Source: Homarus americanus (lineage: Eukaryota; Arthropoda; Malacostraca; Decapoda; Nephropidae). From it: a stretch of DNA of 64,000 nucleotides. The notes beneath the pieces are model-generated. The model had not been told where the DNA came from. It did not search any database and saw only the letters and a program-made list of their open reading frames with translations. Numbering within the stretch: the first letter of the stretch is position 1; each line of letters starts with the position of its first letter. This document shows, piece after piece, positions 22,670 through 37,959 of this stretch. The position numbers and the translations under genes were made by a program. Where the stretch lies: positions 5,494,339-5,558,338 of the forward strand of contig NW_024753828.1 of NCBI RefSeq assembly GCF_018991925.1. The letters are read 5' to 3'.

Positions 22670-24800
22670 TGTGCTGCTGTTCCTCCTGCTGTATCGACTC
22701 CCTCCTGCTGTAAATGAGTGTTGCATTTACCTACATATATTGTTATTATTGTCATACATTTTGCTGTTATTCCTGTTTTGGCAGTTGTGACGGCTGTGTC
22801 CTTGTTGCTGTTATCGACTGCTGCAGTAGACGGTGTGTGGTGCTGCTGCAGCTATTGTTTAAGTGTCTGCTGCTGCTCTTGCTTAATTTATTGTTGCTGT
22901 TTCTGCTGCTTGTTATTCCTGCTGGTGTATTATTGTTGATTATTGTAATTGCAATATCATTTTCTCTTACTACTGCTGAAGCCTACCAGGTGCTGTCAAT
23001 TCTGCTGATTCGGGTGCTGTTCTTGCTGTGTTTGTTGTGTTCACTGTTGCTGTGGTCTAGGCAAAGGAAAACGATACTAATGTAACTTGTTATTTTGTGA
23101 TGTCTTTCCTGACATGATTACAGGTATTCTAATACACAGACTGGTGTGGGAGCAAGGGAAAGAGTTTGAAGTTACAAGAGTGCGTTTTTAATTTTGCAAT
23201 CTCGTCAGCAAAACTCACTCAGGGATACCATGTTATGTGAACAGACCAAAGTAATAACTGAAAAATCACACGAGATCCTTAGACTTGATTGGCTTGAGTT
23301 GCCTTCTATGTTTGGTTCAGTTCCTGTGCCTCCTTAGACATCCTGTGGAGGGTGTTTTTGTTCTTCACTTGGAGATTGGAAATGTCATGTTTGTGTGTTT
23401 GCAAATGTTTGTTTTTCATGTGTTCCACCACCAGGTTTGTGTTCTGTGATCTAAAACAAATACAGATAAGTCTTCAAAGTTCTCTAAAAAATATTAAAGT
23501 TGAGGTTCCTGCCTTAATTTTGAACATTTCTCTTATCTTAATCTGTTGCAACATGTTTTAGTGATGTCAACACTTGTAGTCGTCATTTTACTGTCATAAC
23601 TCTTGTGTGTGCTGTTCTGCTGTAATATTGTCCTTAAAGTAACATTGTATTTTAAGGACAATCACCTGGGTTATCCAGGTATCTATCATATTTTGGCTGT
23701 TTCAGTAATTTTTATTCTGCATTATCTGTAGTTGTTGGTTCTGGTGCCGTATCTACAACGACTGTTCAGTATCAGTCATTAATGTTTGCTGTATCTACTG
23801 CTGTTGTTGCTGTATTTATACTTCTGTTACTGTATGGTATCTTTTATAATATATACAGTATGGTATGTTCATTGTTGTCACCATCACTGTTGTCTGTCTG
23901 CTGTCATTTTTTGTGCTTCTTGTATCTAATGCTGGGTTTCTGCTGTTGTAGCTGTATCTAAGACAACTGCTAATGTATGTATTACACTTTCTAATACTGC
24001 ATTTTCAGTTTCTTTGACGATGTTTGTTGCTGAAATTTGTCTCACTTCCCTAACTGGTGGTACCATTACTGATGTATGGTATTTTGGGGATTTCTTTTCC
24101 TGCCTTTGCTGTTATTGCTGCTGTTTGCTGTGATTTTTGTATTGGTGTCCATATTGCTGTACAGTATCTGCTGATATTGTTGCATTATTTCCTTTATGGC
24201 TTTTATCTATTGCAGCTGTTGATATGGTAGTTCTTTTACTATTTGCTGTTAAGTATCTTGTTGCTATTTTTGGGTTGTATTTTGTTACTGCTGTTTCCTG
24301 TTCTTGCTGTGAAATGCTGGTACTGTTTTTGTTGTACCCTTAATTATGTTTATAAAGTACAGGTATATTGCAGTACTCCTGTTTTTATTGCACAGTACTG
24401 TACCTTGTGACACATGGTATTACAGTGCCACTTTTGCTGTACCATACCTTTTTGTATTACTGCTCTTTTTGCTGTTTCCTGTAACTTTTACAGCATTTTT
24501 TCTTTATTTTTACTGCCATTCTTATAATACAGGTATAATGTGTGTGGCTTTCTTTTCTATTTTGGCTGTACAGTATTTGGGGATATGGTTGATATTACCG
24601 TATGGTATTGTACTGCACTGTACTTGTTTTGTACTGTGTTTGGTGCTGGTGATCAAGTACAGTACTGTATTATTGCTGTTTTGCATTACATATTTTCTCA
24701 TGTTGCTGTTTCTGTAACACAACACATTACAGTGTCAGCTATTGTTAATGCATCATTAGCCTTGCTATTAATGGTTTCTAAACTGTAGTTATTACTACAT
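22670..24800 (+). repeat. Degenerate GCTGTT/TTGCTG-rich tract
   Basis: About 2.1 kb is enriched for TGCTGTT, TTGTTGCTG and TACTGTA words without a fixed period. Hydrophobic Leu/Cys/Val frames of up to 123 codons (for example 22714-23085) come from this composition and have no gene-like features. Confidence 0.6.
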
Positions 24801-25649
24801 CTTTTAATTTTGTTCTTAATGTTATCACTGTTTATAGTACAGTATTCATTAATCATTTACTATATGACTGTTTAGACTGAAGACTGGCTCTAAGGTAGCT
24901 CAGGGCTATTTGATCAATGATAGTAGAGTAATGCAGGATTGTTTTTGGCTGTTTAACCCTACAGTAATTCTAAAAGTAAAACAGTACTGTAGTCGTAAAA
25001 TGAAGTGCCACAGGACCAAAAATAATTCATTTATCGTAACCAAAAGAAACGCTCAACGTATTTGCCTATTAGCCATAGTGGTTAATAGTCAAATTGATGA
25101 TGAAAATATCAACAGTCTGTTGCTTTGAGCCAATGACATAGCTACCTCTTTATTCATTACTGTACAGTACTTGTATGGTATGCACCATTGGCATAAGAGT
25201 TATTTTGTTTCTAAAGAATTACTATGCAGTACCTTAATAATAAATAAATTAATTTGTAATATTTTTACAATTAAGAATAATTGGCAAATAAAATTGAAAA
25301 CTGTGTAATACCTGTGCAGTAATTAAGAATTTTAGTTAGTCATTTGGCTGATAGGTCTAAAAGTTCTTGTGAACTAACACATCCAATCTTGTGCCAACGT
25401 ACATCTGGTTACTGTACATGCTTGTCCACACACAGAATTGTATGGTCTTGTACAGTACACTAGCTATGTGTTTAGGTGACACAGTAGCAACTTAGTGTTT
25501 AATAATCATTCATGTTTTGGTGTGTGTGTGAACTGTACTGTAGCTATACATACTACTGTACAGTATTAGATGCTGCATTTTCTGCTACAGCATTTGACAT
25601 GTTGAAATACAATATGGTACTGTATGGCAGGGGTATAACTGATTTAAAT

Positions 25650-25764
<115 letters not shown>

Positions 25765-27085
25765 GCTTTAGATAAATGCACCATATATGCCTTTTTACTG
25801 GAATGTTTGAAATATTTTTTCTGATTGGCATCAAGTTAAAGTCCAACCGCCTGCTGTATGGTACATGGAGATATACAGTAGTGGTTGTGTTATGGTTTTC
25901 TCTAATGCATTACAGTACATGAATTGCATGGCAGTACAGGTACTGACATGCTTAGATTTTCAATAGCATTTTAAAGTTTCCCATGATACAATTAATTTTG
26001 TCCAAGCCTGCTTGAAAATTCTTTGAACATCATTGTAGGCAGCTGGCAGCTCGTTGCCTTGGTAAAACAGGAAATGAATTTGACCCATTTGAGCAGATGG
26101 GAATATGATAGCATGGGAAACATAATTGGGTGTTGATAATTTTTATTGCCACATGTTTCAACCTTACAATCCTCCTCTGAAGACTTTAAGATCCTAACAT
26201 GTCGCGAATGAATTTCTCAATGTCCACTTGTGCTTCCTTTGCTACTACCCAAGGCTAAACATGTTGGCTGTAGGTACTGTTTTATGATGTTTCATCCCCA
26301 GTCATAACCAAGACAAATTTGTAGGATTAGTGAAGATCATTACAGTAACTATACAGTTTTTGGAGCTAATATTCCTGTACAGTATTTTAACCAGAAATTT
26401 TTTTAGAGTTGTTTGTAAAGCTACTTCTGGTATGAGCGCTGGCTTAAGATAGACTTATCAGAGGAAGCTTGCTAATCTTTCATATCCCTTAAATCCTGTA
26501 CCTCTTAAATTATGTCCACTCTTGACTGACAGTAAATCCTCATGCTGTTCACAGTAGCTACAGTACTTAGCTGTAATGCACTGAACTCCATGTTGTTTCA
26601 CATTTGCACTGAGGTTTGTATTATTGTTTAAAGATATACTGCAGATTGGAAATAGAATGGATGTACAGGATACAGTACAGTGTACAATACTGTGTAGTAC
26701 CTCAATGATCAAGGCCAGCAGTATGAAAACCTCCAGATGGGTATAACTGAACCAGGTAGCAAAATTAAGTATTGTACTGTACTGTACAGTGTAGTACTGT
26801 ATTACCTGTATACCAATGGTGATCAGGCTATGTGATGAAGTTGAGAAAATCAAATCATAGCTACAGTATTTCTTTCTTATCTTCCAAATCTTTTGGAGTT
26901 TAACCTCACATATTCACCTGTTAAGAGCCTCTCCAACTTGAACACAACATTTAGACATTAGGTATGCTGTAGTACTTTACTGTTTAACATTATAATTGAT
27001 TTATAGGAACAATTTGTTGAAGTTTCCCGTTGATATAATAGTTTTCTTATGTTGATTGCTGCTGCTACTCTGATTAGGTTTCACT

Positions 27086-27164
27086 TTTTTTTTTTTACGG
27101 GAATTAGCCCACCCAGGCTCAGGTCACTGACCCGCATCAGGGCCTGGGGGGTGAAAATGTAATA

Positions 27165-27212
<48 letters not shown>
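27086..27212 (+). repeat. Dispersed repeat fragment ending in (AAT)n
   Basis: The segment around TAGCCCACCCAGGCTCAGGT and CGCATCAGGGCCTGGGGGG matches, with changes, the start of the repeat at 61158. An (AAT)n microsatellite follows at 27165-27212. Two diverged copies in one window point to an interspersed family. Its class is unknown. Confidence 0.55.
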
Positions 27213-27213
<1 letters not shown>

Positions 27214-28689
27214 TAAAATGAAGAACCATAAAGAAATACAAAAATGAAAAAAAAGATCAAGAGTGAGAAACAATATACTGTACTGTATGTATGTTGTGTT
27301 GTCAATGGTAAGAGAAACAATTGAGACCCTGCAATTGTATGCATATGAGGCAGAAAGTCAGATTAGCAACCTGGGACTTGTTTACAATTTTTGTGATGCC
27401 ATATGACAGCAGGGTCTACCATTAGACAATACATTATGTTTCCAATATCTCCCCAACTTACTGGTGGCATCCTCAGCAATTGGTACAGTGCAGGAATTTA
27501 TTTGTTCCTCTTCATCTAACTTCAACCTAGAAACATACGTACAGTACAATAAGTTACTGTATATTAAAGTGGTGAAAAGAAAAAAAGTGGATGTGAATTT
27601 GTTGATTAGGCAGCATGACTTATTGAGCAACTAAAGTATTTAATTTATGTGTACAGATATGTACAAACATAGTTACCAAGAACACCATAATTGAACATAG
27701 CTTAGTTGACAGGTCATCAGATCTCATCAGTTAAAAATACTAGATCTCACTCAGGACTTCAAAGTGGGAAGAAATGTACTGTATTAAGGTGGCTTTAAAA
27801 ATTTAAATATACCCTGTACAATACTGTACAGGTAGAAATGGGTTAGGTTCCCTGAAAACCATTCGTTAAGTGAATATTTGTATATCGTATAACATCCGGG
27901 AAAATTGGGGTTCTGTGCCCTAATGACAAGAAAACCCGAGTACTGTATCATACAAAAAAAAAAAAAGTCGTAATAATTTGGTTCACATACAGTATAACCC
28001 AAAACCTACCCAACTACAGTACATAACTGTAAATTACGAAGATATAAATTTGGTACACTTCTCAAGGGACCATATTCATATAAGCGAGAATAGCTTTTGT
28101 ATACAATACTGTACTGAAGTGAGAAAGAGGTGTAAGGATAGAATACAGTATTTGTACTGTACTGTGTATATGTGAATATTTGTAGAGCAAACACTCGTAT
28201 AACAAAGAATACCAGTACACTACAGTATACTACGTATATGATAAAATACGTCAAAATATTGTACAATATAGGTACGTACTTTACATTTCATGATGTCATA
28301 CATGATGCTCTTGATTGAAAAAACAGAAGTGAAATGACATTATTTTGTAAATGAATTACTGGAGAATTGAATTGTGTTTTTGGATGAATGTGCTGCTTGG
28401 TTGGATGAAGCAACAAGGGTATATGAGGTACTGTATGGTAGATATTTTGGAGACGATGTCTCAAATTGTCAGAATCAGAAGTCCTTGTGACATGATGCAT
28501 GGATGTATATTATTTGCCCACCAATACATACCGGTACGTACAAGCTAAGTTTCAAGCTTTTCAGTTTAACTCTTCAAAATCATAGTAAAATCCCTCAAAG
28601 AAGGACCTAAGGGAAAAGAAATGCCCATAGCCACACTGTGTGGCTCCCCACAAAGGATATTCTCAAGTCAACCCATAGCATCAGCTGGT

Positions 28690-28935
28690 ATCACATTTCA
28701 CAGACAGGATGAAATAGGATTGGCATATCTATTCCTATTTGCGTAGATGTGGAGAGAATGAAGGAGACCAGAGAGAGTTGAAATATTGAGAGGAGGAAAG
28801 TTAGCAATAGGCCAGTAATGACTTCGGGAGAGGTTGTAAGAAATGACGTCAGAGGTAAGAACCTGATGAGAGAGGCTGCAAGAGACTGCACAACATTGAC
28901 ATCTGCCGTCAGCTACTGTGCCAGTAATTGTGGCT
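28690..28935 (+). mobile_element. LINE 3'-end remnant, copy 1
   Basis: The stretch is alignable by eye with 62090-62290. Shared blocks include GTAGATGTGGAG-like sequence, AACCTGATG, GAGGCTGCAAGAGACTG and CAACATTG. The second copy carries a reverse-transcriptase tail motif, so this is taken as the same family. It is riddled with stops. Confidence 0.5.
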
Positions 28936-31514
28936 AATACTGTACACACGAGTGTGGTAAATGGACATAAAACAATACTGTAATGGTGATGATGCTGATG
29001 ATGATTTGTTAAAGGAAATATTAAGAGTACTGGAGTAGCACCATATGAAACAAGCTAAAATAGAAGTGTCAAAGTACCTTTAGTTGTTTCTGATATGAAG
29101 TTCTCAAAGTCACCCTTGACATGAAGACCCTCGCTACCATAATACAATAGAACAATTAGCAGCATGCAGTGTTAACTCAGATTTCATAGTTAAGAGACTG
29201 ATACCTTATCATGAAATTAAAAGGAAACTAACTTGATCATTTTAGTTATCTGATAAGAAGAAAGAGAATAAAGAGGATCTATTTGTGTTTCTAATCAGGC
29301 TTACTGTGCTCAGTCAACCTCCACATACAGTACTGTACTGTCATCCTTCATATTATACTCCATTAAATGCAGATCACAGAATTATTGGAATTGAGATAGG
29401 TAAACATATTCTCTGCTCACTGCTGTCATTTGTCCTCTTTATCTGCTACAGCACATGTACTCAGTAATGGTGTTCCCTTTCCACTAGGCTATAAGATGTC
29501 TACACTGCTTGTCCCTATCAATTCATACATCCCATCGGCAGAATATCCTACCATTCACCGTGCTCTCCAATCTTGTACGCACACTTCTGCTTTGGAGAAG
29601 TCCAGCCTCTTGTGTCTCCCTTATGATATTTGCATAATCAGAATTAGCCATAACTGTGTGAAGACTTTAATTTGCATGATGACGATGTGCTGTACAATAC
29701 GTATATGGAAATAAAGTGTATGGAGAGAGAGAGGCTAAGTTTACCGTACAGCCGTAGATTATTTATAGTTATTTTATCTTTTCAGGTAAATCTTCAACAT
29801 GCTATTTGTGAAGAGGTCCTGGTTATTGAAGGTAGGGTTATAATCTTACTCTAAGATACTGTACCAGCTTGAGTACAGTACAGTAATGTATCCGGTGTGG
29901 CCCGGCTGTATACTTTATGGAAGGAGTATCAAGCCATTGTTCCCAGGCACTGCTCACTTGTGTATACAGTAGAAATATTATTCCAAGATATTCACAATTG
30001 TAGGGAAACTTTGTGTAGTTACAGTCATGTTAGAATGACTGCCAGCTGTGCTAAGATAAATGACATCTTTATTGGGCAGATACAAATTCTGTACAGTATT
30101 GTACTGTACTACATAACGTGAAAAAGTCTTGTGAAGAAACGTCAGGAATAAAGCTCCGTCTCTTAGTCATGTTTCCTTCACTACCACACTACAGTACATG
30201 TACTTGGTGTATGGAACATGTAGTGAGGTGTGGATGGAGTGCAGTTTTCAACACCTGTGTCAAATTCTTTTTTCAATGAACACTGTTAAGTGAAGGAAGT
30301 ATAGTACTGGTAAAGTACTTTGTTTTTTGTCATCTAAAAATGTATGCAGTCTATAGATGATGATTATGTGAGAATACTGTATTGTTATTAACACATTACT
30401 TCTCAATACATCTTATGAAAACCACACAAGAAAGATCGCAAGAAAGCTTTCCTCACCAAATCACTTCCAGGTTGTCACTCAGTAGTCTGCATCAAACAAT
30501 GAAAGAGGAGAAACTGCTTGTACAGTATATTTAAACATATGACACAATTGCAGTACTGTACTGTATTGAATATTGTTGATTAGAGAGATAAAAGCTTGCT
30601 TACATTATCTTCTCCATGCTCAACTAAAGTGTAACTGGATCAGGTGCTGAGGGCAGCCAAAATGTCTATAAAATACCAGATACTGCACTTGTATTTAATA
30701 CATAAATATAAATTGGCTATCTACACACACTGAGGTAGTATTAACACCTGTGTGATGGGTAAGGACTTGGAGGGTGTGTTGTATATTGCTTAACATAGTT
30801 ATTGAGAATTTAGCTCTAAATACAACTTTATTAATTGCCATTTGATAGCTTATCATAACATTGATACTTTAGATATACTGTACTGTACTGTATACGGTAA
30901 TTGAATTATCCACGCAGATTGATGTGTAGAGGTCAATTACTGTACTGTACTATAGAAGCACTTTGATTACCACGTGGTCAGTCGAATATATAGGATGAAG
31001 GTTGACCAAGACCTGGTCATGATCTGCATTATCACATCAGATAATTCTCTTTGATCAGTTAATAAATTAATAACTCAGGATCAGTATTTTATTCCCAGAG
31101 CTGACTGACTGGCTGTTAAACACCATCCATTACATTACAGTATAAAACAAATAATCTATAAAAAAAACATTATCAATAAAGAATCTTTACACTCGACAAT
31201 TGTAAATCTTATTTATAGAGATGTAAATTTAACTAACGTGGACCGTAAAGCCTTCAGTAGTCGTGTTGGGTCTGTAAAACCATTATTTATATTTACTCGT
31301 AATTTCCCTCTCTTTTACCCCCTCATTATTTGACCACTAACAGTACTTTATGGTCAAACCGCTGTGGCGGGTAGTAGTACAGTACTGTACTATACAAACA
31401 GAGTGGCTTTGTTCCTGCATTCTTGGTCTGCCAGAATCATGGCTTGTGAATGAAAACTTGTCTGACGTTTACAGAAACATCATTAACATCCAGAAAATGT
31501 ATAGCTTTTTGGAA

Positions 31515-32575
31515 GTACTGTACAGCCGAGGTTTATAGCTGTATGCCTCACCTACAGTGCAGTAGAGGTTTATAGCTGTATGCCTCAAGTACAGTACAGC
31601 AGAGGTTTATAACTGTATGCCTCAAGTACAGTGCAGCAGAGGTTTATAGCTGTATGCCTCAAGTACAGTACAGCAGAGGTTTATAGCTGTATGCCTTGAG
31701 TACAGTACAGCAGAGGTTTATAGCTGTATGCCTCAAGTACAGTACAGCAGAGGTTTATAGCTGTATGCCTCAAGTACAGTACAGCAGAGGTTTATAGCTG
31801 TATGCCTCAAGTACAGTACAGCACAGCAGAGGTTTATAGCTGTATGCCTCAAGTACAGTACAGCAGAGGTTTATAGCTGTATGCCTCAAGTACAGTACAG
31901 CACAGCAGAGGTTTATAGCTGTTTGCCTCAAGTACAGTACAACAGAGGTTTATAGCTGTATGCCTCAAGTACAGTACAGTACAACAGAGGTTTATAGCTG
32001 TATGCCTCAAGTACAGTACAGTACAACAGAGGTTTATAGCTGTATGCCTCAAGTACAGTACAGTACAGCAGAGGTTTATAGCTGTTTATAGCTGTATGCA
32101 AGTACAGTACAGCACAGCAGAAGCTGTATGCCTCAAGTACAGTACAGCAGAGGTTTATAGCTGTATGCCCCAAGTACAGCATACAGCAGAGGTTTATAGC
32201 TGTATGCCTCAAGTACAGTACAACAGAGGTATATAGCTGTATGCCTCAAGTACAGTACAACAGAGGTTTATAGCTGTATGCCTCAAGTACAGTACAGCAG
32301 AGGTTTATAGCTGTATGCCTCAAGTACAGTACAACAGAGGTTTATAGCTGTATGCCTCAAGTACAGTACAGCAGAGGTTTATAGCTGTATACCTCAAGTA
32401 CAGTACAGTACAGCAGAGGTTTATAGCTGTATGCCTCAAGTACAGTACAACAGAGGTTTATAGCTGTATGTCTCAAGTACAGTACAGCAGAGGTTTATAG
32501 CTGTATACCTCAAGTACAGTACAGTACAGCAGAGGTTTATAGCTGTATGCCTCAAGTACAGTACACATACAGCAT
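31515..32575 (+). repeat. 37-bp minisatellite
   Basis: About 28 tandem units with core AGAGGTTTATAGCTGTATGC followed by CTCAAGTACAGTACAGC. Length changes arise from extra GTACA or CAGCA pentamers between units. One unit is partly deleted at about 32085-32130. Confidence 0.97.
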
Positions 32576-32695
32576 CACATTCCTAGTTCATTCTGATTGT
32601 TCTGGACTGTATACACTATAGAGGAGGCAACAGCTAACCTTTTATAACCTGGCCTTTGTTGTGCAGTACAGTAGTTAGGCGTGAAGTGGAAGATT

Positions 32696-32935
32696 TGATG
32701 GTGGTGGTGGTGATAGTACAGTAGTTGTGATGATAGTTGTGGTTGTAGACTTGGTTGAGATGATGTTAGTAGGCTAGTGTTGGCAGTGGTGATGGTGAGA
32801 GTGCTGTTGGTAGTGTTGTCAGCAGCAGTAGTGATGTTGATAGTGCTGGCATAAAGAGTAGGAGGGTGGTGGTGGTGGTGGTGTAAAGACTAGTGGTGGT
32901 GGTGGTGGTGGTAGTGTTGGTGGTAGTAGTGGTGT
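32696..32935 (+). repeat. GTGGTGGT-rich tract
   Basis: Trinucleotide-type GGT/GTG repeats with diverged units. Confidence 0.85.
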
Positions 32936-32970
32936 TGTATTGATCCTACAAGTCTCTCCGCGGAACAATT

Positions 32971-33318
<348 letters not shown>

Positions 33319-33424
33319 TGCTTGTAACTTATAATTTGCGTATTTACACTTGTATATCGAATCATTCACATACACTTAGTCATTCATACACTTAGGTATT
33401 TACGCACTTAGTCACTCACATGCA

Positions 33425-33858
33425 TTGACTCACGCACACACTGACTCATTTACTCACACACACACACTGACTCATACTCACACACACACACTGACTCATT
33501 TACTCCACACACACACACACACTGACTCATTTACTCACACACACACACTGACTCATTCCACACACACACACACACACTGGCTCATTTGCTCACACACACA
33601 CACACACACACTGACTCTATTCCACACACACACTGACTCATTTACTCACACACACACACACACTGACTCATTTACTCACACACACACACACTGACTCATT
33701 CACACACACACTGACACACACACACACTGTACACACTGACTCATTCACACACACACTGACACACACTGACACACACACAAACTGACACACACACACACAC
33801 TGACACACACACACTGATACACACACACTGACACACACACACACACACACACACACAG
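33425..33858. repeat. (AC)n with interspersed CTGACTCAT units
   Basis: AC runs are punctuated by CTGACTCATTTACTCA and related words, merging into pure AC at 33832-33858. Confidence 0.95.
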
Positions 33859-33899
33859 CATCCTTGTCACTCGCTCAGTCAGACATAGGAAATGAATAA

Positions 33900-34425
33900 A
33901 AGGTGTTGGTAGTTGTGCTAGATGTCTTGCTGGTGGTGCTCGGAATTGTGGTGGTGATGGTGGTAGTGGCGATAGTTGTAGAATAGAGTGATGGTGGTGG
34001 TGGCGATAGTTGTAGAATAGTGGTGGTGATGGTGGAAAAATGTAAGAGTGATGGTGGTGGTGAGGGTGATTAAATAGTGGTGGTGGTAGTGCGATAGTTT
34101 AATAGTGGTGGTGATGGTGGTATGGTGATAGTTGTAGAAGTGATGGTGGTGGTGATTGTAAATAGTGTGGTGATTGGTAGTGGTGATGTAGTAGAATAGT
34201 GGTGGTGTGGTGTGGAGTTGTAAAGTGGTGTGGTGTGGCGATGTTGAGAATAGTGGTGGTGATGGTGGTAGTGGTGGTAGTTGTAGAATTGTGGTGGTGA
34301 TGGTGGTAGTGGCGATAGTTGTAGAATAGAGTGATGGTGGTGGTGGCGATAGTTGTAGAATAGTGGTGGTGATGGTGGTAGTGGTGATAGTTGTAGAAGA
34401 GAGTGATGGTGGTGGTGGTCAGTAT
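33900..34425 (+). repeat. GTGGTGATGGTGG minisatellite
   Basis: Irregular units of about 40-60 bp containing GATAGTTGTAGAATAG and GTGGTGATGGTGGTAGTGG. Confidence 0.9.
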
Positions 34426-34744
34426 GAGGCTAGTTAGTGCCTTACACCACCACCTCTTCCTGTTAGTTACGACCAGTATGATGGATCACCTGAAGATTAG
34501 ACACCCCCGCAGCTTATCCCCCCCCAATTTCATCATTAAAAAGCTTGGGTGTGTGTAAGCTTCAGGTGGTGCAATGTGTCCACGGCCATCACTACACACT
34601 AACCTAACCTACCCTAGGCTTCGTAAATATGAACTTAATTTCCACTGACAATTCTGAACACACACTGATTCTGATTTTGTGTAAATATGGTACAGTAAAT
34701 GTTCCTCCACGGCTGATTCTACTCTATGGCTTTGTGATTCTAAT

Positions 34745-34990
34745 TCTGAGGGTATGGGAGTCGGGGTGGTGGGGTATGGGAGCCGGGGGTGGTGGGGCAT
34801 GGGAGCCGGGGGTGGTGGGGTATGGGAGCCGGGGGTGGTGGGGGGCGGGAGCCGGGGGTGGTGGGGGCATGGGGTGTCGGGGTGTAGGCAGGGAGTGCCA
34901 GTGGTGGGGTAAGGGAGTCGGGGTGGTGGGGTATGGGAGCCGGGGGTGGTGGGGGGTATGGGAGTCGGGGTGGTGGGGGAGTATTTTTCT
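34745..34990 (+). repeat. G-rich 24-bp minisatellite
   Basis: Units of GTATGGGAGCCGGGGGTGGT plus GGGG, about ten copies with TCGGGG variants. Runs of four or five G at short spacing make plus-strand G-quadruplexes likely. Confidence 0.92.
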
Positions 34991-35101
34991 GGCAGGGGTA
35001 AGATGAATAGCTGATTCCACTCTTCATTTATTTGTGTTGTCCCTGGTTCACGCCTTACTCACCACCCCACTGCCTCCCTGGTATATTTTCAAGGGTCGGA
35101 T

Positions 35102-35878
<777 letters not shown>

Positions 35879-36192
35879 CAGGGGCGGATCCAGGAATATC
35901 AAAATGGGGGTCCACGAAGGTTTGGGTGAGGGGACAAGGTGAGCACAGCGAGCCCACCCAGCTGTTTGGAGGGGGGGGGGCTGTAATCTTCCCATGATTT
36001 TTTTTTTAGATTCGATCAATATTATTAGCATTTTAAGGCCTTTTTGAAGCCAAGTACACTTGATATTAGGAGATATTCTGAGGTCAATAGTACTTACTTT
36101 TTACTATACAAAAACGCCAGAGTACAAAACTGCATTAAAGACAACTTATTGAATTTTCTGATGAGGGGGGGGCCAGACCCTCCGGATACCCA
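35879..36192. mobile_element. Possible degenerate MITE
   Basis: The left boundary reads CAGGGGCGGATCCAGGAAT. The right part, GGCCAGACCCTCCGGATACCC, is a weak inverted match. There is no clear target duplication. It has the look of a CAG-ended hAT-like element that has decayed. Confidence 0.3.
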
Positions 36193-36194
36193 TT

Positions 36195-36400
36195 CTGCTC
36201 ACACACCTGACACTCACACAGATCACTCACACACCTGACACTCACACAGATCACTCACACACCTGACACTCACACAGATCACTCGCACACCTGACACTCT
36301 CACAGATCACTCACACACCTGACACTCACACAGATCACTCACACACCTGACACTCACACAGATCACTCACACACCTGACACTCACACAGATCACTCACCA
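36195..36400. repeat. 28-bp tandem repeat
   Basis: About seven units containing CACACCTGACACTCACAC and then AGATCACTCA. Confidence 0.95.
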
Positions 36401-37385
36401 TATTCAGACTCAGGTTGTTTATTTAGATACATCAGTAGAAGTAAAGGTCTGGGTATAAAGTTCAGGTGCAGTGATGACACCATAGTGAAGGTGGCGCCTT
36501 AACCTAAATTCCATCAGAAACATCAACTACTGTACTGTTAAAGATCTAGATAAAGACATTATGACACAACAGGTTACTTCAGTCGAGATATGAATACAAA
36601 CGAATATAAGACCTACTGAACTCCGTCGTATATATCTACACATAGTTGTGGATTCAACCTGGTTTCATCACCACCCCACCTATGAGGTGATTGTGGTGGT
36701 GGCGACATGTTATGGCGTGACGGTGCGGGTTCACTCACCGTGACGGCCAGTAGCCTTAAGCTTGGTGACGTTACGACGACCTCACACAACACCTGGTTTC
36801 GTGTGCAACTCAACCACATAGTGTAACTCAACCACATAGTGTAACATCCCTCCCCCTCAACCACCTCCCACATAGTGAGGGCCAGCACCTCCACCTGGTG
36901 CCGTCTGCCACAGCCCCAGTGACCAGCTGTGTGGGAACTACTGGATGTCGTTCCACCTGTGTGGTGAGGCCAACGCTGACCACAATACCTCACTGTCTCA
37001 CCTTGCTGGGTCACAGGTGAGTGTGTCAGCTGGGCGCCACACACTCAGTATTAACCCCATTACCTCCTCCCACACACTTCATGCTATTAGTGTTGTAATC
37101 TGAGGTCACCTTACCTTCATCCACCACAGTTGTCCCACGCGTCTATGTTTACTCCTCTCGCAGCACCTGCACCTGCTCCCGGTGTTTGCAATTTGAGAAC
37201 ACCTGAACTCACTCATCAATGACGTTATAGACGGAAGCTCTTGTGATATACAGTATATATATAATCCATTGATGAATTTCGTCGTAACTCTCACGTTCAT
37301 GGAGAAAAAGTCTAAGAGAAAGTGTTGTTATTACAGGTGAACAAAGGTCATTATAGCGGGAGGTCAAGATGGTGTCGCTCATAGC

Positions 37386-37605
37386 TAGTTAGTCACAGCT
37401 GGTTGTCAGGTGTAGATGGGACCTGTGGTACACTTTACCTGCCTCAGCTGGTTGTCAGGTGTAGAAGTGACCCAGGTGGTACACTTACCCAGCTGGTCAG
37501 GTGTAGAAGTGACCAGGTGGTACACTTACCTGCCACAGCTTTGTAGGTGTAGAAGTGACCCAGGTGGATACTTTACCTGCCACAGCTGGTTGTCAGTCAG
37601 GAGAT
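37386..37605 (+). repeat. About 50-bp imperfect tandem repeat
   Basis: Four to five diverged units with CAGCTGGTTGTCAGGTGTAG, GTGACCCAGGTGGTACACTT and ACCTGCC. Confidence 0.85.
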
Positions 37606-37959
37606 GCTGTTTCACCCACGCCCCCCTTCTTACCACAGGTAGAGCCGCGTTATCTCACCTGGTCGTCCAGTCTCCCATGTCAACACAGCTGAACACACAA
37701 ACACACACATAAAAACATACATACATAATATATACATATTGTCTAACATAATTAGTTATTCAAATATGTCATCACAAAGACGATGCTATACATAACCCAC
37801 TGAGGCCATCAGCCATTCTCTCTCTCTCTCTCTCTGTTAACGTTCATATTAAAAAAAAAATTCTGTCCATTCTCTCCTGAAACGTTTCTGTCCTTAGTGT
37901 TTATCGACCAACGTTTTTACCCATACGAGTCTTAGGTATCCTAGCCGGAGCGTCGTATA

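Noticed and set aside
22714..23085. Hydrophobic 123-codon frame resembling a membrane protein
   Set aside because: The Leu/Cys/Val bias follows from GCTGTT/TTGCTG low complexity. No start context, splice sites or conserved motif.
24346..24717. Cys/Phe/Leu-rich 123-codon frame
   Set aside because: Composed of TACTGTA and TTTTTGCTG words. The antisense frame is equally open.
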